Origin: Pseudomonadota bacterium
GTDB lineage: Bacteria > Pseudomonadota > Alphaproteobacteria > Rhizobiales > MH13
Length of the DNA: 64,000 nucleotides
NCBI GenBank assembly: GCA_039024915.1
Contig: JBCCPK010000003.1
Location: forward strand, 310,001 to 374,000
Direction: 5' to 3'
Under the pieces are notes generated by a model that was given only the letters and a program-made list of their open reading frames with translations, was not told the origin of the DNA and did no database searches. Made by a program: the position numbers and the translations under genes. Within the stretch, counting starts at the first letter, position 1, and each line of letters opens with the position of its first letter. Positions 29,674 through 38,375 of the stretch are shown one piece after another.

Positions 29674-30108
29674 ATGGCGGAAACACAGAACAAGACGCAA
29701 GCCACCGACAACGACGTCTCAACCTATCTCGCAACCGTAGAGCCGGAGCAAAAACGGGCGGACGCATCGGCGCTCGATACGCTGTTCCGTCGGGTAACGG
29801 GTTGGGAGCCGGTGTTGTGGAGCAGCAACATGGTTGGCTATGGCCGCTACCGGTACCGCTACGCTTCAAGCCACGAGGGCGAATGGTTCGCGACCGGCTT
29901 CGCACCGCGCAAGGCGAACCTTTCGATCTACATCATGCCCGGCTATGCCGACTTCGGTGACATCCTCAGCCGCCTTGGCAAGCACAAGAAGGGCAAAAGC
30001 TGCCTCTACCTCAACAAGCTTGCCGATGCGGATGAAACAGTGCTCGCGGAGCTGATTGCAGCGGGGTTGGCGGACTTGAGAGCGAAGTGGGAGGTTGTGG
30101 GCACATGA
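29674..30108 (+). CDS. DUF1801 family protein
   Basis: The 144-residue protein matches the DUF1801 (YdhG-like) family: DVSTYLATVEPEQKRADASALDTLF, then WSSNMVGYGRYRYRYASSHEGEWFATGFAPRKANLSIYIM and GKSCLYLNKLAD. The fold is small alpha/beta; the function is unknown. The ATG at 29674 has GGGGG upstream. It stands alone after the SufCB operon. Confidence 0.85.
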   Translation: MAETQNKTQATDNDVSTYLATVEPEQKRADASALDTLFRRVTGWEPVLWSSNMVGYGRYRYRYASSHEGEWFATGFAPRKANLSIYIMPGYADFGDILSRLGKHKKGKSCLYLNKLADADETVLAELIAAGLADLRAKWEVVGT

Positions 30109-30157
30109 CGTTGCGGGCGACGCGCCTTTCCGCCAGAGATGCGACCACAGGACTGCC

Positions 30158-30177
30158 CCGCCCGGTCGAGCGGGCGG
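30158..30177. terminator. GC hairpin between convergent genes
   Basis: CCGCCCG/CGGGCGG forms a perfect 7-bp stem with a 6-base loop, midway between the DUF1801 stop and the stop of the convergent acidic-protein gene. It lacks a T run, so termination is plausible but not certain. Confidence 0.45.
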
Positions 30178-30202
30178 AGCTGCTGAGACGCGAAGTTGCT
30201 CC

Positions 30203-31333
30203 TTAGAAAAGAAGATCTTCGACCTGTTCGGACACTGAAGAACCGTCCTGCTGGTCCATGTTCATGCCAGGGGAATGAGTGCCGTTACTGTTAGTGCCGG
30301 TTTTCGCCTGTAGATCGGTCTTGAAAGACAAATCATTGTTCTGATTGTAACCGCCTGAAGGCCCGTTGTTGTTCTGAACAAAGATGAAGCTGTCTCCGGC
30401 AAAATCTTCGCCGCCACCCAGGTCGGGTTTGGTCGGGGCGGGAGCCTTATCTTGCGAGGGCGGTTGCGTCGTTGAATCGTAGTGAAACTGGGCAGCCTGC
30501 TTGGCCTGATCGGCTGTGGTTATCGCCTCAAGCTTGTCCTTTTCAGTCAGGATCAGGCCGTTCAACTGCGCGTCGGGGTCAAAGCCCTTGCCATAGTCGA
30601 TGCCATAGTCCTCATCATCGGGATTGGTCAGCGTCTGGCCGTAGGTCGGATCGGCGGCCGACGACTGGTCCTTGATGAAGCCCTCGAAGAAGACACGCAC
30701 CACCGCCGGCATATCGGCGGGATCGATGGCGTCGGGGTCGGCGGGGATGAATTTAACGTCCTTGTTGAACGTATTGTTGTTCACCGCGTTGCTGACCGCA
30801 TTTTTGGCGGCCTTCTCATAGGGTTCGGTGAAGCCGAGAGCCCACGCACCGGCCAATCCCAAAGCGACGCCACCAACAACTGCACCTGCAAGACCTATGG
30901 TTTGCCCCGCGCCCGGCGCAAAATCGGCGGGGTCGAACGTTTCACCCTCCGGTCCTGCGTCCAGAAAGTCTGACAATCCGGGCATATCTGAAAGAGCCGC
31001 ATTCAGGGCATCGGAAAAGGCGTTGCTGCGCTTGCCGAGCCCGTCGTTTAACTGGTCGTTGAACGCCCCCTCCCCTGCCAGCTTCTCGATGGCGTCTGTC
31101 AATCCCGCGACGCCGCCCGAAGCGTAGGCGGACGCCAAACCGCTGATGCCCAGCGCGTCTTCAAAGGCGGCGAGAAAGGCGGCGAAGTGGACGTCGGCTG
31201 CAGCTTCAGCTGCGGCCAGCAGTTCTTCAACCGTATCGCGCCCGTCAACCAAGACTTCGAAAAGGTCCTTGGCATCTTTAAACACGATCACTGCATCGTC
31301 GGCGGTCTTGGTCTTGAGGGTCACTTTGGTCAT
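30203..31333 (-). CDS. Acidic protein of unknown function with glycine-zipper segment and secretion-like C-terminus
   Basis: The 376-residue protein matches no family I know. Residues 1-130 are Ala-rich, acidic and probably helical. Residues 144-168 form a Gly/Ala hydrophobic stretch (GLAGAVVGGVALGLAGAWAL), like a glycine zipper. The middle is Asp-rich. The last 70 residues are Asn/Gly-rich and include FAGDSFIFVQNNNG and a terminal VEDLLF. An acidic residue followed by hydrophobics at the extreme C-terminus, with no Cys and no N-terminal signal, resembles type I secretion substrates, but no RTX nonapeptides are present. GAGAGACG lies before the ATG. Confidence 0.7.
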   Translation of the reverse strand: MTKVTLKTKTADDAVIVFKDAKDLFEVLVDGRDTVEELLAAAEAAADVHFAAFLAAFEDALGISGLASAYASGGVAGLTDAIEKLAGEGAFNDQLNDGLGKRSNAFSDALNAALSDMPGLSDFLDAGPEGETFDPADFAPGAGQTIGLAGAVVGGVALGLAGAWALGFTEPYEKAAKNAVSNAVNNNTFNKDVKFIPADPDAIDPADMPAVVRVFFEGFIKDQSSAADPTYGQTLTNPDDEDYGIDYGKGFDPDAQLNGLILTEKDKLEAITTADQAKQAAQFHYDSTTQPPSQDKAPAPTKPDLGGGEDFAGDSFIFVQNNNGPSGGYNQNNDLSFKTDLQAKTGTNSNGTHSPGMNMDQQDGSSVSEQVEDLLF

Positions 31334-31561
31334 GGTCGTCTCTCAGGTCTTGGTGTTTTCGACTGAGGGGCGGGTGTATGGACCGGGCACTTAGGCCGAT
31401 GTGATCACGGTCACGCCGGCGCGTGTTTGCGCGCTGCAACGCATGTTGTGAGTTTGGACAGGATGCACGAGACCGCGCACGACGTTCTGCTAGGGTTGGC
31501 AAGCATTGCGGGGCGGCAGCCCAGACAAGGATCGATCAAAACGCCTCGACCGCGCCTGGTC

Positions 31562-32764
31562 TCACCCCGCCTCGGGCCAGGGGTCCTCGAAAACCTGCCC
31601 TGCCTTCCACTGCGCGACCTCTTCATCGGTGCACAGGCACGCTTCCAGTGCGCCCACGAAGGTCTTGAGCCCCGTGCGGTCGCCGATCACGGTCAGGTGG
31701 CAGTGGCGGTCACCAAACTCCGGCGACAGCCCCGCAAGACCCCGGCGTATGTCCTCGCGCTCCTCCGGCAGAAGCACCAAGGTTTCGTCCTCAAGCGCGG
31801 CAACCTTCCAGAAATTGATGATCCCAAGACCGACGCTGCCGCCCGTCTGGTTCCACAACAGCTGATAACGGTCACGGCTCGGCAGCCAGAAAAAGCCTTT
31901 GCTGCGGTAGATCCCCTCGCCCAAAAAGTGGTGGTAGACGTCCCACAGACGCTGTGGGTGGAACGGGCGCGGATCGGAGATGACCACGCTGTCGATCGCG
32001 TAGTCCTCCGCACCCGCCATCGAACTGGTGCCGTGCTCCCGGTCCCACGCGGTCAACTCCGCGCCCAACTTCGCCACGCGGTTATGGTCGTAGGCGGGCA
32101 TGGCGAGGACGTCCGCAAGCTTCACGTTCCCCCATTGCATGCCCAGAATGTCAGCCGCCGGATTGATGGGGTGGATGGCCTCGCCCACCGCCTGCAGCTG
32201 CTCGCGTGAGAGGCGATCCATCTTGCTCAGGAGAATACGGTTGGCGAACATGATCTGCTCGGCGAGCAGGTTCTCGATCCCTCGGGTGTTCGCCGATAGG
32301 TTCTTCGATGCCGCCGGCACAATCGACCGCCCGCTATCATGGTCGTGCGTCAACGTGACGGTATCGACGATCGACAGGAACCCGTGAAGCTGCACGGCCC
32401 TGTTGGCCCGGATGGCCTCAAGAAGCGGCCACGGGTGGGTGCTGCCAGATGTTTCGATGATGATGTGCGTGACGCCCGCGTCGCGCAGCTTGTCGATTGC
32501 GGCGGCAAACTGCGCCAGCCCGGCCTCGCCACTGATGCTGCCCGCCGGGATGGAGGCAAACCGCGCATCCTTCATCGACAGGACTTCGGTCGTGTCGAGG
32601 ATGCGCCCATCGACGTCGAGCGCACTCATCTCATTGATGATGACGCCGAGCCGGACATCCTCCACGTCGCGCGCCTGGACGAGCAGACTTTGCAGCAGCG
32701 TGGTTTTCCCTGCGCCGAGGAAACCGTTGAGGATCGTGATGGGGAGCGGTGCGCCCGCGTTCAT
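31562..32764 (-). CDS. CobW-family (COG0523) GTPase without the CxCC motif
   Basis: The 400-residue P-loop GTPase has Walker A GFLGAGKTT, IINEMSALDVDG, IIETSGSTHP, and the C-terminal CobW_C domain (SKGFFWLPSRDRYQLLWNQTGGS). Relatives insert metals, mainly zinc, into client proteins. Where the family has NGCICC, this protein reads AGSISG (residues 74-79), so all three metal-binding cysteines are gone. It follows a Cys/His-containing 71-residue protein with a 4-base overlap; a Zur-like palindrome precedes the operon. A zinc-homeostasis role is therefore inferred. Confidence 0.85.
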   Translation of the reverse strand: MNAGAPLPITILNGFLGAGKTTLLQSLLVQARDVEDVRLGVIINEMSALDVDGRILDTTEVLSMKDARFASIPAGSISGEAGLAQFAAAIDKLRDAGVTHIIIETSGSTHPWPLLEAIRANRAVQLHGFLSIVDTVTLTHDHDSGRSIVPAASKNLSANTRGIENLLAEQIMFANRILLSKMDRLSREQLQAVGEAIHPINPAADILGMQWGNVKLADVLAMPAYDHNRVAKLGAELTAWDREHGTSSMAGAEDYAIDSVVISDPRPFHPQRLWDVYHHFLGEGIYRSKGFFWLPSRDRYQLLWNQTGGSVGLGIINFWKVAALEDETLVLLPEEREDIRRGLAGLSPEFGDRHCHLTVIGDRTGLKTFVGALEACLCTDEEVAQWKAGQVFEDPWPEAG

Positions 32765-32976
32765 TGCGCCAGCTGTTTGGATGCCTCGCGGAACCAGCCC
32801 AGCGTTCGGCTGTGGTGCGCTTCACCCCACCGTTCGATGAACCGCTGCGTGTGATAATCGTTCATGTCCTGCAGGGCTTCGATGCGCTCTGCGACATAGT
32901 CGGCGGTGAGCGGGATCTTGCATTTGACCGTGATGCAGTGCTGCCATTCGTCGTATGTCGTTGGAATATCAGACAT
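32761..32976 (-). CDS. Small Cys/His protein co-encoded with the CobW-like GTPase
   Basis: The 71-residue protein contains DEWQHCITVKCKIPLT (His13, Cys14, Cys19) and DYHTQRFIERWGEAHHSRTLGWF, a pattern that looks conserved. It has no signal peptide or membrane segment. The stop overlaps the GTPase ATG as ATGA, so the proteins are made together. I cannot name a family. It may be the metal-binding partner or client of the GTPase, which itself lacks the CxCC cysteines; this is inference. Confidence 0.75.
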   Translation of the reverse strand: MSDIPTTYDEWQHCITVKCKIPLTADYVAERIEALQDMNDYHTQRFIERWGEAHHSRTLGWFREASKQLAQ

Positions 32977-33006
32977 TTTATCCTCGTCACCCGCGCATCA
33001 ATTATT

Positions 33007-33044
33007 TGCCGGTTGTCTGCGACTGCTGTCGCAAACGACCGGCA
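33007..33044 (-). promoter_or_regulatory. 17-bp hairpin in the leader of the small-protein/CobW-like operon
   Basis: Two 17-base arms (33007-33023 and 33028-33044) pair with 15 Watson-Crick matches and two positions that can be G-U or mismatch, around a 4-base loop. The hairpin ends 30 bases before the ATG and is not followed by a T run, so it is not a simple terminator. It could control translation or message stability, or bind a protein as DNA. Confidence 0.6.
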
Positions 33045-33058
33045 ATCACCTGCAATTC

Positions 33059-33071
33059 GTTATACTATAAC
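33059..33071. promoter_or_regulatory. Zur-like palindromic operator
   Basis: GTTATACTATAAC is a perfect 13-base palindrome (6-bp arms around C), 82 bases before the small-protein ATG. It resembles the core of proteobacterial Zur boxes of the TGTTATA-N-TATAACA type, and CobW-family zinc GTPases are classic Zur targets. The match covers the core only. Confidence 0.5.
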
Positions 33072-33287
33072 AGTACCTCTCCATGCGCGCAGTGGCCACG
33101 ATCTGTCAAGCGGAGCTCTGGTGGCGTGCCGTCATCCAGTCCCACACTGTTTGGGATTCTGCCGCATTGGGGTGCGCGATCGTTGAATTCGCTCGCCGGG
33201 GCGGAAAAGGCAGCTCCGCCTAAGGCGTTTAGGCGGGTTTGAAGAATTTGGACAGTAGGTGAGCGGCCCCAACGGATTGATGCAACC

Positions 33288-34160
33288 TTAGCCCGAAGGT
33301 CTGCTCTCACGGGCAGCGCGCCCGAGAAACGAGACAACCAGTTCATTGAACGCCAGGGGCTGTTCCCGCATCGGCCAGTGTCCAGCATCCATCGCTTCCA
33401 AATGGGCATTCTGGAGGCCGCTCAACGTAGCCTCTACCTCCTCAATCGGTACAAGCGCATCCTTGTTTCCATGAATAAACAGGATTGGATGCGATATCAT
33501 TCCTAGGTCTTCTGCGAAAACTGACCGCAATCGTGTTACCGTCATTTCACCGCGCTGAAAATGGGTGAACGCAGCTCCGCTTCCGGCAGTCTTGAGCACA
33601 TCAGCAACCTCGGCGACCAAGTCTGGCGTGACCCTTTTCGGATCGGAAAAAAGCGCTTCCACGGAACGCCTTAGTAAAGCGGGGTAGCGCCTCAGCAATG
33701 CATAGGAGACAGCGTTCAAAGGAAGTTTGGTTAGCAGGTATGACAGCCTATGGTAGGGCGCTCGTTCCGCGATCCCGAACGAGCCGACGGGCACGAGCGC
33801 TTTCACCCGCTCCGGACGATTAATGGCAGACCAGAGGGCCGCGCCGCCGCCCATCGAGATACCGACGAACGAGGCCTGTCCGACCCCCAAATGGTCGAGA
33901 AACGCCATCAACCACTGGCCGAGGTCGGAGATTGTGTAGGGCCGCCCGAAAGCATCGGTCCCTCCATATCCGGGCCAGTCCGGAGCAGGCACTCGACAGG
34001 TCTTCGCAAGCTCTGGAATGAGAAGCCGCCACGACAAGCGAGCGCAGTCCAGGCCTCCGCCGTGGAGCAGCACGACGATCTCTGAGCTTCCCGCCCCTGC
34101 GTCGAGGTAGGTCACGTTCCCGGATGGCAGCACGACGGCGCGTGGCTCGAACTCAATCAT
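33288..34160 (-). CDS. Alpha/beta hydrolase
   Basis: The 290-residue protein is an alpha/beta-hydrolase fold enzyme with oxyanion-hole HGGG, nucleophile Ser in VGISMGGG, acid in IHGNKDALVP, and His in DAGHWPMREQP. The lid region is between about 140 and 210. The layout resembles ester or C-C bond hydrolases, but the substrate cannot be inferred. It is a lone gene; the 230 bases between it and the Zur-like site hold nothing recognisable. Confidence 0.85.
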   Translation of the reverse strand: MIEFEPRAVVLPSGNVTYLDAGAGSSEIVVLLHGGGLDCARLSWRLLIPELAKTCRVPAPDWPGYGGTDAFGRPYTISDLGQWLMAFLDHLGVGQASFVGISMGGGAALWSAINRPERVKALVPVGSFGIAERAPYHRLSYLLTKLPLNAVSYALLRRYPALLRRSVEALFSDPKRVTPDLVAEVADVLKTAGSGAAFTHFQRGEMTVTRLRSVFAEDLGMISHPILFIHGNKDALVPIEEVEATLSGLQNAHLEAMDAGHWPMREQPLAFNELVVSFLGRAARESRPSG

Positions 34161-34296
34161 GCGTGCACATACCAGACATTGGTGTGAGCCGCAGCAAGGT
34201 TCGATCTGGGCTAAGCGCTGACGTTGTCTTTGTCTGACAGGGCGCCCGAACGCAACGTTTCTGGAACGGGTAGCAGGCTCGGGTTATCCGACCACC

Positions 34297-35994
34297 CTAC
34301 CGCCGCAAACTGCCTAAGATCCCCCGTATAACCGCGCGGCCAATCTGGGTCCCGGCGGATCGCATCATCGATTTGGTCATCGCTTCCAGCCCGCTCTGAC
34401 GGGTTGAGCGGCGGCGGCGAGAGGAGGATGAACGCGAGCGGGAGGAACTGCGCCGTTCGGACCGTCGGGAGTCGCGTTCGCCGTAGTCATAGTTGCGGCT
34501 GCGCGGGCCGAACTCCGGGATATCGAAGCCCGACCGTGTGCGGCGCCCGCTTCCGCTCCGGCTCCGCCGATCATCATACTCATCATCGTCTTCATAGTCG
34601 TCGCGGCGGCGGGCGCGCTCTTTCTCCTCCTTCTCGCGGGCGATCCGCTCCTCTTCCTCGCGCAGTGCTCTCGCCTCGGCTTCAGCTGCCTCCTCGCCAC
34701 GCTTCTTGAGGATCTCGTAAGCCGATTCGCGATCCACCGGCTCGTCGTACAGCCCTGAAACAACCGAGGTTTTCATCAGCTGGGCGCGCTCGGCATCCTC
34801 CAGCGGGCCGAGCCGCGAGGATGGCGGTCGGATAAGTGTGCGCTGCACGATGGAGGGCACGCCTTTCTTCTCGAGCGTCGAAACCAGCGCTTCGCCGACG
34901 CCCAGTTGGGTGATCACCTCGAACGCATCGAGGTCCGGGTTAGGCCTGAAGGTTTCGGCGGCCGCCTTCACTGCCCGCTGATCGCGCGGGGTGAAGGCCC
35001 TTAGAGCATGTTGAACGCGGTTGCCGATCTGGCTGAGAACCTCGTCCGGCACATCAAGCGGGTTCTGCGTGACAAAATAGACGCCCACGCCCTTGGAGCG
35101 GATCAGGCGGCAGACCTGCTCGACCCGTTCGAGCAGCGCACGTGGCGCTTCGTCGAACAACAGATGCGCTTCATCGAAGAAGAAGACGCAACGCGGCTTG
35201 TCGGGGTTGCCGACCTCGGGCAGTTCCTCGAACAGTTCCGACAGGAGCCAGAGGAGGAACGTCGCGTACAAGCGCGGATTGTTCATCAGCTTGTCGGCAG
35301 CGAGCACCGAAACAAGGCCGCGCCCCGAGGTGTCAGTCCGCATGAAATCCTGCACCTTAAGCGCCGGCTCGCCGAAGAAGTTCGCGCCGCCCTGATCTTC
35401 GAGCACCAGCAAGCGTCGCTGGATCGCGCCGATGGAAGCAGTTGAAATGTTTCCATATTTTGCTGCGATTTCCTCGCGCCGCTCGGATAGGTGCAGCAGC
35501 ATCGCGCGCAAATCCTTGAGGTCGAGGAGCATCATCCCCTCCTCGTCGGCGATGCGGAACGCGATGTTTAGCGCGCCTTCCTGTGCGTCGGACAGATCAA
35601 GCAGGCGTGCGAGGAGCAGCGGCCCCATCTCCGAGATCGTCGTGCGGATCGGGTGGCCCTTCTCGGCGAACAAATCCCAGAAGATCGTCGGCGTCGCTTC
35701 GTACTCATAGGCGTCGGCAAAGCCGATGGTTTCGGCGCGGGCTTCGAGGAAATCCTTCTCTGTTCCGGCGACCGCGATACCCGACAAATCGCCCTTCACG
35801 TCCGCACAGAAGACAGGGACCCCGGCGCGCGAAAACCCTTCTGCCATGATCTGCAAAGTCACCGTTTTGCCGGTGCCCGTCGCGCCGGTGATCAGGCCGT
35901 GGCGGTTGGCGAGCTTGAGCGCGAGATATTGCGGCAGCAAGGCGCCAGTCTCTGTGCCAGCGGTTCCGAGGTAGAGGGCGTCATCTTTGTACAT
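34297..35994 (-). CDS. HerA-like/DUF853 ATPase with charged C-terminal tail
   Basis: The 565-residue protein matches the DUF853 (YjgR) branch of HerA-FtsK ATPases: Walker [13 protein letters not shown], Walker [15 protein letters not shown], and [30 protein letters not shown]. The cellular role is unknown. The last ~130 residues are unusual: a Glu/Arg coiled-coil-like stretch, then a run rich in Arg, Ser and Asp (for example [19 protein letters not shown]), before a short hydrophobic end. Open frame begins at 36051; I chose the ATG at 35994 because LYLGTAG follows. Neither start has a strong site. Confidence 0.85.
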   Translation of the reverse strand: MYKDDALYLGTAGTETGALLPQYLALKLANRHGLITGATGTGKTVTLQIMAEGFSRAGVPVFCADVKGDLSGIAVAGTEKDFLEARAETIGFADAYEYEATPTIFWDLFAEKGHPIRTTISEMGPLLLARLLDLSDAQEGALNIAFRIADEEGMMLLDLKDLRAMLLHLSERREEIAAKYGNISTASIGAIQRRLLVLEDQGGANFFGEPALKVQDFMRTDTSGRGLVSVLAADKLMNNPRLYATFLLWLLSELFEELPEVGNPDKPRCVFFFDEAHLLFDEAPRALLERVEQVCRLIRSKGVGVYFVTQNPLDVPDEVLSQIGNRVQHALRAFTPRDQRAVKAAAETFRPNPDLDAFEVITQLGVGEALVSTLEKKGVPSIVQRTLIRPPSSRLGPLEDAERAQLMKTSVVSGLYDEPVDRESAYEILKKRGEEAAEAEARALREEEERIAREKEEKERARRRDDYEDDDEYDDRRSRSGSGRRTRSGFDIPEFGPRSRNYDYGERDSRRSERRSSSRSRSSSSRRRRSTRQSGLEAMTKSMMRSAGTQIGRAVIRGILGSLRR

Positions 35995-36182
35995 CGCAGA
36001 TTGTCCGGGTCTTTGGCGCAAGGGTGCGGTCTGCAGAACCATAGTTTCCATGCCGCATGCAAGGCTAGGCTAATCAGACAATCGGTTGCCCACCACTCAC
36101 TTGGCCGTTGGTGCCCAAAATGGGTGGCGAGCTGAGCAAACCCTGCTAAGAGGGCCAAAATGGTCTTTGAAGGAGATGAACC

Positions 36183-36623
36183 ATGGATGAGTTGATCGCG
36201 CGTATTGTGAACGCTGTGGGGATCGATGAGGGTTTAGCGCAAACGGCGGTGGGCGTTATCCTTGGTTTCATCAACAAGGAGGGCCCGTCCGACGCGGTTG
36301 GGCAACTGATGGGTGCCATCCCCGGAGCGCAGGAGCTGCTGTCGGGCGCGGCGGATGCGGGCGCTGACTCTGCAGGCGGTCTGGGCGGTGCGCTCGGCGG
36401 CCTGATGGGCGGCGGCGGCATCGGCGGTGCGCTAGGCGGCCTCATGGGCGGCGAAGGCGGTGGGCTGATGGCGGCCGCGGGCGAGTTGATGGGTGCCGGG
36501 CTGGACATGGATCAGATCCAGGGCGTGGCGTCTGAAGTGGTCGGTTTTGCTCGCGAAAAGGCAGGCGACGACGTGGTCGGCCAGATCGTCGCGAACATCC
36601 CCGGCATGGATCAGTTCAGCTAA
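36183..36623 (+). CDS. Glycine-rich DUF2267-like protein
   Basis: The 146-residue protein has an N-terminal helical part (MDELIARIVNAVGIDEGLAQTAVGVILGFINKE is its start, given here only as MDELIARIVNAVGIDEGL), a Gly/Leu/Met-rich middle made of GGALGGLMGG repeats (about 67-93), and a second helical part ending DDVVGQIVANIPGMDQF. The two ends resemble each other, as in a split DUF2267-like repeat. The function is unknown. GAAGGAGATG is an excellent ribosome site. Confidence 0.72.
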   Translation: MDELIARIVNAVGIDEGLAQTAVGVILGFINKEGPSDAVGQLMGAIPGAQELLSGAADAGADSAGGLGGALGGLMGGGGIGGALGGLMGGEGGGLMAAAGELMGAGLDMDQIQGVASEVVGFAREKAGDDVVGQIVANIPGMDQFS

Positions 36624-36643
36624 CACACTGACTGCGAACGGCT

Positions 36644-37726
36644 TTAAGCGGCGTTTGCGCGGGACGGTCCCCCCGCTTCGGCCTGCCTCTGCGTCTCGGC
36701 AAGGGCATCGCGCAAGACCTCCGGCCCTGCTCCAGGCAAGTGCGCACGCTGGCTCAGCACCTGGCGCCAGCGCCGGCCACCCGGTCGGCCGGCAAACAGA
36801 CCGATCATGTGCCGGGTCACCTGATTGAGCCGCCCGCCGGAGGCCAGATGGCGCTCGCAGTAGGGTAGCATCGCCTCCACGACGTCCGCGCGCGACTTGC
36901 CGGAGTATTTGTCAGAATTTGTAAAGCCGACGCCCGCCCTTATGGCCGACCCATCGGCCGTTTGTGTCGCGTCAAACAGGCGCCGGTCGGCGGCAAGCAG
37001 AATATCGGCCGGCTTCTGGTAAGCAGCGCGGCCGATCATGACCTCGTCCATCCCGCGGTCGAGGAGCGCCTGCGCCGCGTCAAGGCTGTCGATGCCGCCG
37101 TTGATCCCCATCCACAAATCGGGGTTCTCGGCTTTCATGCGCACGACAAGGTCATAGTCGAGCGGCGGGATATCGCGGTTCTCTTTTGGGCTGAGCCCCT
37201 CCAGCCAGGCCTTGCGGGCGTGGATAAGGATCGCATCAACCCCCGCCCGGCGTTGGGCCGCGATAAAGGCGGGCAAAACCTGCGCGGGGTCCTGATCATC
37301 AACACCGATACGGCATTTGACCGTCACATCGACGTCGACGGCATCCTTCATCGCCCCGACAAGCCGTGCGACATGGTCAGGATCGCGCATCAGGCACGCG
37401 CCGAATGTGCCCGACTGAACCCGGTCGGAGGGGCAACCGACATTGAGGTTGATCGCGTCATAGCCCCGGTCGGCTCCAATCCGCGCGGCCTGTGCCAGTT
37501 TGTCGGGGTCCGAGCCGCCAAGCTGAAGCACCACCGGGTGCTCGGCAGCGTCAAAGCCCAGCAGACGGTCGCGATCGCCGTGGATCACCGCATCGGCCGT
37601 GACCATTTCCGTATAGAGGACAGCGCGCGCCGACATTTGCCGGTGAAAAAACCGGCAGTGGCGATCCGTCCAGTCCATCATCGGGGCCACGGAGAGTTGG
37701 GCCTGGAGCAGCGCCTTAAGGGGCAA
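36644..37726 (-). CDS. dusA: tRNA-dihydrouridine(20/20a) synthase
   Basis: The 360-residue FMN-dependent TIM-barrel enzyme reduces uridine in the tRNA D-loop. DusA hallmarks are SVAPMMDWTDRHCRFFHR, TEMVTADAVIHGD, the catalytic Cys in INLNVGCPSDRVQSGTFGA, and IHARKAWLEGLSPKENR. The extreme C-terminus (about 335-360) is unconserved. It is a single-gene unit convergent with the glycine-rich gene. Confidence 0.95.
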   Translation of the reverse strand: MPLKALLQAQLSVAPMMDWTDRHCRFFHRQMSARAVLYTEMVTADAVIHGDRDRLLGFDAAEHPVVLQLGGSDPDKLAQAARIGADRGYDAINLNVGCPSDRVQSGTFGACLMRDPDHVARLVGAMKDAVDVDVTVKCRIGVDDQDPAQVLPAFIAAQRRAGVDAILIHARKAWLEGLSPKENRDIPPLDYDLVVRMKAENPDLWMGINGGIDSLDAAQALLDRGMDEVMIGRAAYQKPADILLAADRRLFDATQTADGSAIRAGVGFTNSDKYSGKSRADVVEAMLPYCERHLASGGRLNQVTRHMIGLFAGRPGGRRWRQVLSQRAHLPGAGPEVLRDALAETQRQAEAGGPSRANAA

Positions 37727-37839
37727 GGGAGAGGTCCTGATACTGTGCTGAAATCAAACATTCTTGGGGCTATAGCGCCGACGAGCCAAGGCTTTGTCGA
37801 ACGTTGATCGACGTATCAGAAGACCAGTCGGCCGTCACG

Positions 37840-38295
37840 TCACTCAATCGATCCAGCCCGGTTTATGCCACTCCGGGGCTTGGCCGACAGCACACCGGTT
37901 AGTTCGTTGAGCGCTTTCGCCACCTCGCGCTGCTGGTGTTCGTCCAATCTCGTGAGCAGTTTGCTCAGGTGCTTTTGCTGAATCTCAGCCGCCGCAGCGA
38001 ACGCCACCTCACCGGCTGGGGTGAGCTTGACAAGCGTTGAGCGCCGGTCGGTGGGGTGCGGAGTCCGGACGGCCAGCTCATCTTTTTCAAGTCCATCGAC
38101 AAGAGCCGTCACGTTTCGCTTGGTTACCGACAAACGGTCCGCCAACTGGATCATGGAAAGCGCGTCCTCGTACCGAAGCGTCTGCAAGATCTGGAAACGC
38201 GCAGGCGACATGTGCACTTCCGCAAGGCCATCGCGCAGAAAACGCATGAATGGCGGGATAAACTGGCAGATGGCCTGTGCAGCTGAGCCAGACAT
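37840..38295 (-). CDS. MarR family regulator (divergent from SDR gene)
   Basis: The 151-residue winged-helix protein has the MarR recognition region LSMIQLADRLSVTKRNVTALVDGLEKDELAVRTPHPTDRR (quoted here as LADRLSVTKRNVTALVDGL) and the DRRSTLVKLTPAG wing. It is divergently transcribed from the short-chain dehydrogenase, with a palindromic site in the 80-base spacer. It probably represses both. Confidence 0.9.
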   Translation of the reverse strand: MSGSAAQAICQFIPPFMRFLRDGLAEVHMSPARFQILQTLRYEDALSMIQLADRLSVTKRNVTALVDGLEKDELAVRTPHPTDRRSTLVKLTPAGEVAFAAAAEIQQKHLSKLLTRLDEHQQREVAKALNELTGVLSAKPRSGINRAGSIE

Positions 38296-38316
38296 GGGTT
38301 CGATTTCGCTTCTAAT

Positions 38317-38334
38317 TAGTATACGATTACACTA
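38317..38334. promoter_or_regulatory. Candidate MarR operator
   Basis: TAGTATACGATTACACTA has arms TAGTRT/AYACTA around six bases. It sits in the marR-SDR spacer, 21 bases from the marR ATG, in an AT-rich run suited to a promoter -10. MarR proteins typically bind such 16-20 bp palindromes. Confidence 0.55.
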
Positions 38335-38375
38335 TGTATCTGCACAACTATCGTGCGATTGGATCGGTGTACCAA

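Noticed and set aside
33072-33287. Possible gene remnant between the CobW-like operon and the alpha/beta hydrolase
   Set aside because: Translations of all frames gave only short pieces interrupted by stops, with no recognisable domain.
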